Source: Aphrocallistes beatrix
Lineage: Eukaryota > Porifera > Hexactinellida > Sceptrulophora > Aphrocallistidae
Length of the DNA stretch: 64,000 nucleotides
Reading direction: 5' to 3'
NCBI GenBank assembly: GCA_963281255.1
Contig: OY725491.1
Span: 124,001-188,000, forward strand
The notes under the pieces were generated by a model. The model saw only the letters and a program-made list of their open reading frames with translations, did not search any database and was not told where the DNA came from. Position 1 is the first letter of the stretch. Every line of letters begins with the position of its first letter. Positions 59,626 to 64,000 of this stretch are shown in pieces. The position numbers and the translations under genes were made by a program.

Positions 59626-60960
59626 TTTCATCGGTTTCTGCAAACTGTAGGGATCGAGATAGTGCATCTGCATTCTCGTTGTCTGACTCCTGTCGATATC
59701 TTATTTCAAAGTCATACTCTTGTAGTATCACTGCCCAACGCCATAACCGACCCACGCTTTTCTGCTTTGCTAACCATTCTAATGGCTTGTGGTTGGTAAG
59801 AAGTTGGTAAGAAAAATTTCGTCCCTAATAAGTAATGTCTGAAACACTTTTCGGATTCAACAATTGCAAGACACTCTAATTCGATAGTACTGTAATGCTT
59901 TTCTGCATTTCTTAAACTTCGACTCTGTAATAGGTTACAACATGTCCCTCTTGTTCCAGTACCGCCCCCAACCCTGTACCACTGGCATCTGTACACAATG
60001 TAAAATTTTGTGAAATTTGGACATTTTAGAAGAGACTTGGAAGATAACAAGCACTTGAGCTTCTTAAATGCAACATCTGCTTCTTCATTCCACAAATATG
60101 TGACATCCTTCGCTAGCAACGAGTTAAGTGGTTCGGCCAATTCACGATAAATTCTACTTTCGATGTTTGAGGTGACATACCCATCTCCGAAAATGTATGT
60201 CCTAAATAGGTAATAGATTGCTTTCCAATTTCACATTTTCTTCCACGTAGTGTGAAATTAGCTTCACGAAGTCGCTGGAAAATCTTACGTAGCGCTGTCC
60301 TATGCGATTCCAAATCACGGGAGAAAACTAAGATGTCATCAATAAATTGTCTTTACAGTCCTCAAATCCACGTAAAACCTGATCCATAACTCTGAAAATA
60401 GCTAGGTCCCCCAGTGAGTCCAAACGGTAGAACATTAAATTCATAGAGTCCCATTCCATTGGTCCTGGAGAGAATGCTGTTTTCTCTCGACCTGAATCCC
60501 TCACTGGTATCTGCCAGTAACCTATGTTCATCAGTGCTTTACATTCTGTGCCCCGATTTTGGCTAATACTTGAACCGATTCCGTAGGTTTACATAGAGCC
60601 ATAAATTTCCCATTTGAACACATGCTATCTCGAGCCATATATAGAAATTCTGGGACCTCGTTTCGGCTCCTCCAACAGGTCCCTTGAAGTTTAAAGTCTG
60701 CCCAACCGGAGGTTCTGGACGGTATTTGATTACGTTCGCTATATGTCTACAATTATAACAGCGAACTGGCTTTCTTGCAAAAAATCGACGGCGCGATGGA
60801 CAAGCCTGAGCGTAATGGCCTTTTCCTCCACATTCGAAGCACTTAATCTCCCCACTTCTTCTACCTTCTGTAGAGGATCGATTCCTCCTGTACCGCGCAT
60901 ACGTTCTCATGATTTTCTGAAACATTCGTTATCCTCATTTTCTCCATAATTACTTTACCA
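59626..60960 (-). pseudogene. Ty3/gypsy gag-RT-RNase H fragment
   Basis: In minus order: a gag CCHC knuckle (CFECGGKGHYAQACP, about 60840) and a CYNC piece; RT palm (GYWQIPV, then FIDDILVFSRD near 60340, equivalent to YxDD, and YLGHTFSEMG); RNase H (EKHYSTIELECLAIV); and the end DFEIRYRQESDNENADALSR running to the P-like insertion. Protease and RT fingers are deleted and several frames are shifted. Together with 56445-57340 this was one element before the P-like insertion. Confidence 0.88.
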
Positions 60961-60969
60961 GCTTCATCA

Positions 60970-61440
60970 ATGGCTATTTGCAAAATACTTCATACTAATC
61001 GCTGCAAAGTGTACGAAGGGGTTGGTAGTAGTCTAATCGTAAACGCGGGTGTGGCATCACAACCAGGAATCAACGATGCAGTAGCAGATGAAATAGAAAA
61101 CATGGAGAGTCAACAAGGATATGCGACCGAGCAAGAGGGCAATGAAGAAGGAATCGAAACGAATGTATCTGGGAAGGAAAAGACGGGCGAAGTAGGGCAG
61201 GACGGGAGAGAAGATACCCGCTCCGATCACGAAAGCCAAGGGCATATGAAGACTATATCGTATATGTCCGCGGAAAAACTCTTGGAGAAACAACACAAGA
61301 ACAGACTCTAAACTTCTTAGGAGGGGAGGGGGTAATGTCATGAATAGTCCTTAGAGGTGGGAGGTCCAGCTTATTGTTAGGCTAGTAGGCATATAGCCTC
61401 GTAGTACTTATAGTTTAACCAAAGACATTAGGTTGATACA
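60970..61440 (+). pseudogene. 3' tail of a plus-strand LTR retroelement
   Basis: An acidic frame ends in TAA at about 61311, followed after 4 bases by a purine tract (AGGAGGGGAGGGGG, 61318-61331) and TGTCATGAATAG. The purine tract and TG start fit a polypurine tract and 3' LTR edge. The LTR is cut by the hairpin element at 61447. It may belong with the plus-strand pol at 52400-53760 or to another copy. Confidence 0.55.
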
Positions 61441-61936
61441 TTATATACATCTACAAGCGCGCTTCGCTTGCGCTGCGCGGCTGGCGGACACTTTGTGTCC
61501 GCCGGAGGCTCCCTTCGGTCGCCTGGGATCACAATGGTTAATTATAAGGGAGAACATCTCTAAATACGTCTGTCCTACTGTTATAATCTATATCGCACGA
61601 AAAATCACCAAATTTGTCAATTTTTAAAATTTTGATGCGTAATGATAACGTCATAACAAAGTGATGAGTCATTATTTTTTGATGATAGTTGCATCATATG
61701 TGAGATATGTTAGTATACATATTCTATTTAAATTTCAGCCTTCTATCTCCTATAATGGCTGAGTTATCCTCGAATAACTGTATTGCTTAACTTTTAAAAA
61801 TGTTACAATAACGTCATAATTCCATGATGAGTCGACATTTTGCTCTGAGCTCAGAACTTAGTGGAGCCATAGCCAAAAAACTCGCACATGCCAAAAATCA
61901 GCTTTCTGCGCCCGGCAGTTTCTTCAATCAATTCGT

Positions 61937-61940
<4 letters not shown>

Positions 61941-62019
<79 letters not shown>
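61941..62019. repeat. (TA)n microsatellite
   Basis: TA run with a single interruption, next to the left end of the mariner element. The same position in the 21516 copy also holds a shorter TA run. Confidence 0.98.
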
Positions 62020-62020
62020 C

Positions 62021-62827
62021 TACCCGGACAAAAGTATTCGACCACCACGAAAACTTACATACAAATAGTATTAAATTAAATCTTTTTAAAAAGGAACATG
62101 TCCCTAAATACGTAGTAGAAAATAATCTATTTTTTAGTTCAAATTCGTAATCTACGCATTAGAATTACTCATAATTGAGAGTTTCAACTCAATTACCTAT
62201 TCTTATGTTGAAAATTATCAACCTATGCCACTTTGTGTCACTAAACGCCATCATATATAATGGCTGTGATTTGGGACAAGTACATCAAGTAGCAAATGTT
62301 GATACAGTACACCCTCGCTAATCCGAACAGCTCTGTTCCAATGTTCGAAAAATCGTTCGGATTAGTGAATTTGTTCCGATTAGTGAAATAACACTAATTC
62401 AATAGGGCATTAATTCTAATAAATTTGTATTGTTAGAATATTAAGGATATTATTTCGCTATGATTGCTTATTTAACGAGGTTTCTCAATCTTATTGATAA
62501 ATTCAAGTTTATAAACGTTTATTCAAATCATAGAGGCGAATAAAATTATATTTTGGGTGTTCGGATTTTAAGAATGAAGTGTTCGGATTAGCGAGGGTTC
62601 GGATTAGCGAGGTTCGGATTAGCGAGGGTGCACTGTATTTATTAACTTGGGAGTTAGAAATTAAGCTGAGGCTATCAATTATGAATAATTAGAATGTGTA
62701 GTTTACGAATTTGAAAAAAAAAAGGAGTATTCCTTACAGTTAGAGAACATATTCCTTTATGAATAGACCTACTTTAACACTATTTGTATGGCAGTTTCTG
62801 TGGTGGTCGAATACCTTTGTCCGGGTA
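62021..62827. mobile_element. Mariner-type element
   Basis: The ends TACCCGGACAAAAGTATTCG and complement are about 34 bp with two or three mismatches, on TA. No transposase. Relative of 21013-21445. Interrupted by 62305-62635. Confidence 0.92.
62305..62635. mobile_element. Pogo-type MITE nested in mariner element
   Basis: 331 bp with ends CAGTACACCCTCGCTAATCC and complement, flanked by TA (62303-62304 and 62636-62637). The 21-kb copy has an unfilled TGTTGATATTTATTAAC here, proving TA duplication. Confidence 0.95.
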
Positions 62828-62949
62828 CTGTATATATACGTATATACGTATATATATATATACACATATATACATTAATCGAGTTTTAATAGTAAGGATG
62901 TGGGATATTAATGCGGAATATTATCCGTGAAGCATGTCCAAATTCGCAA

Positions 62950-63462
62950 CCACACTATTTGTTTGTGGACATTGAACAAGCAGTAATTAATTCTTTCAAT
63001 TTAATTTGGCACAAGTGAAAGCTTGCTTTTTTCATCTCTCTCAGTTTGTTTACAGAAAACTTCAATCCTTTGGCTTGCAGTCAGAATATCACACTGATCC
63101 GGAGATTGACAATGCGTATGCTACCAGCTTTAGCTTTCGTTCTGCTTGAGCTCGTCGAATGGTCTTTCGAGTAACTTATTGTTGCTTCCCCAGATAACGC
63201 ATGCAATCTTTGCAGATACTTTGAGGAAAATTATATAGGACTGCAAAATTTGAATGGGGAAAGGAATGCACCACTCTACCCGATTAACCTTTGGAACAGT
63301 TATCATCTTGTTGCACAAGGATTGCCGAGAACTACTAATTTAGTAGAAACATGGCATCGGGGATTTCAAAGCACATGTGGATGCCATCACCCTACAATTT
63401 GGAAATTCATAGATTGCCTTAAAACAGAGCAAGGTAAAACATATGAAGTTCACGCAAAGTGA
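62950..63462 (+). pseudogene. MULE-type transposase fragment
   Basis: Pieces in shifted frames read like the C-terminal half of MULE transposases found near FLYWCH-type proteins: FVDIEQAVINSF, then FISLSQFVYRKLQ, LPALAFVLLE, YFEENYIG, PLYPINLWN, TTNLVETWHRGF and HHPTIWKFI. There is at least one frameshift near 63110 and stops near 63000 and 63172. The last frame ends in TGA at 63460-63462. It may be one source for mobilising the 9-bp-duplication foldback, but nothing links them by terminal sequence. Confidence 0.8.
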
Positions 63463-64000
63463 AGATCCAAAGAAACCAAAAAAAGTATATCAATAATGAA
63501 AAAGGAATTTTAAATTTAGTGGCATCATTTTTTCATAGGCCAATATTAGTATCTTTAAGAAATATTCCTTTTAGAACTATATTTTAATTATCATTTCATA
63601 AACACATTTATACTTCGGTTATGATAATTAAATTACAACTCCCATTTTTAAATTAATAAGTATAATAAGTTTGTGTGAAAAAGTAACTAATGTACGCAAC
63701 TGTGAAGTACACAACTGATGATAAAAATTGTACGCAAATGAGATGTACGCAAACGTGCTAGACCCAGGTTGAGTATGGTTCATCTCCTCACCGTTGAATA
63801 CGACACATCAACTCTTCGTGAAACCTTGAGACTACTCTGCATAGTCCGCAAAGAAAAGAAAATTTTTTTAAATATTTAGTGATGGTGAGTCTCCTTTATT
63901 GAGACACCTTTTAGGCTTAGCTCCATCCCTGTGCTCAATGCTTTCGCCCGCTGAAATCCGTTGCTTAACATTATAAGCCGTCTTCAGGGTGACACCGCAC
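63463..64000. other. No gene recognised at window end
   Basis: AT-rich sequence with repeated TGTACGCAA phrases (63690-63760). No coding frame or repeat terminus supported. Confidence 0.5.

Larger units (their letters stand above)
61447..62899 (-). mobile_element. Candidate rolling-circle element, hosts nested insertions
   Basis: Read on minus it begins TCCTTACTATTAAAACTCGA (after A), has a TA-rich microsatellite, then the body shared with 21516-22053. It ends in the GC-rich hairpin tail and CGCTTG before T. A mariner element (62021-62827) is inserted in its microsatellite, and a pogo element lies inside that. Confidence 0.68.

Overview
The window is nuclear DNA from an animal. It has spliced protein genes with GT-AG introns (mostly GTGAG-type donors), several dozen DNA-transposon relics, two broken Ty3/gypsy-type retrotransposons, and animal-type domains (arrestin, vWA, NHL, NACHT-LRR). 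Gene content (a death-fold/NACHT/LRR receptor, an NHL protein, a Sec23-like zinc-finger/vWA protein) would suit a marine invertebrate, possibly a sponge or other early-branching animal. I cannot name the species from sequence alone.

Layout. 1-7364 (+): last 14 exons of an unrecognised cysteine zinc-ribbon protein; a possible alternative last exon lies at 8432-8679. 9311-12574 (-): six exons of a tyrosine- and proline-rich signalling protein. 14440-20167 (+): a complete 12-exon alpha-arrestin-like gene (419 aa). 20644-31171 (+): a complete 16-exon Sec23-type zinc finger/vWA gene (798 aa). 31606-34257 (+): a complete 3-exon coiled-coil gene (494 aa). 37233-38138 (-): an intronless NHL-repeat gene. 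41596-44967 (-): an intronless 1123-residue NACHT-LRR gene. From about 45 kb to the end there is no convincing host gene, only nested transposons. I derived exon joins by matching reading frame and intron phase by hand. Every join reported closes in frame, which is the main support for the models.

The mobile DNA is unusually readable. Pogo/Tigger-type MITEs start with CAGT and sit on TA. hAT-type MITEs have 8-bp target duplications. There are Tc1/mariner-type elements, candidate rolling-circle elements ending in a GC-rich hairpin, a P-element-like transposon with a decayed THAP domain, a related 1.1-kb palindrome, and a 1.8-kb foldback with 738-bp arms and a 9-bp duplication. Several are nested, and in some cases a second copy in the window preserves the empty site.

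Two short motifs are far more frequent than base composition predicts. One is the palindromic decamer CTAWWWWTAG (about 50 sites, nearly all before 36.1 kb, at least 11 forming the 3' splice site itself). The other is the nonamer AGGTGTGAA (about 19 sites).
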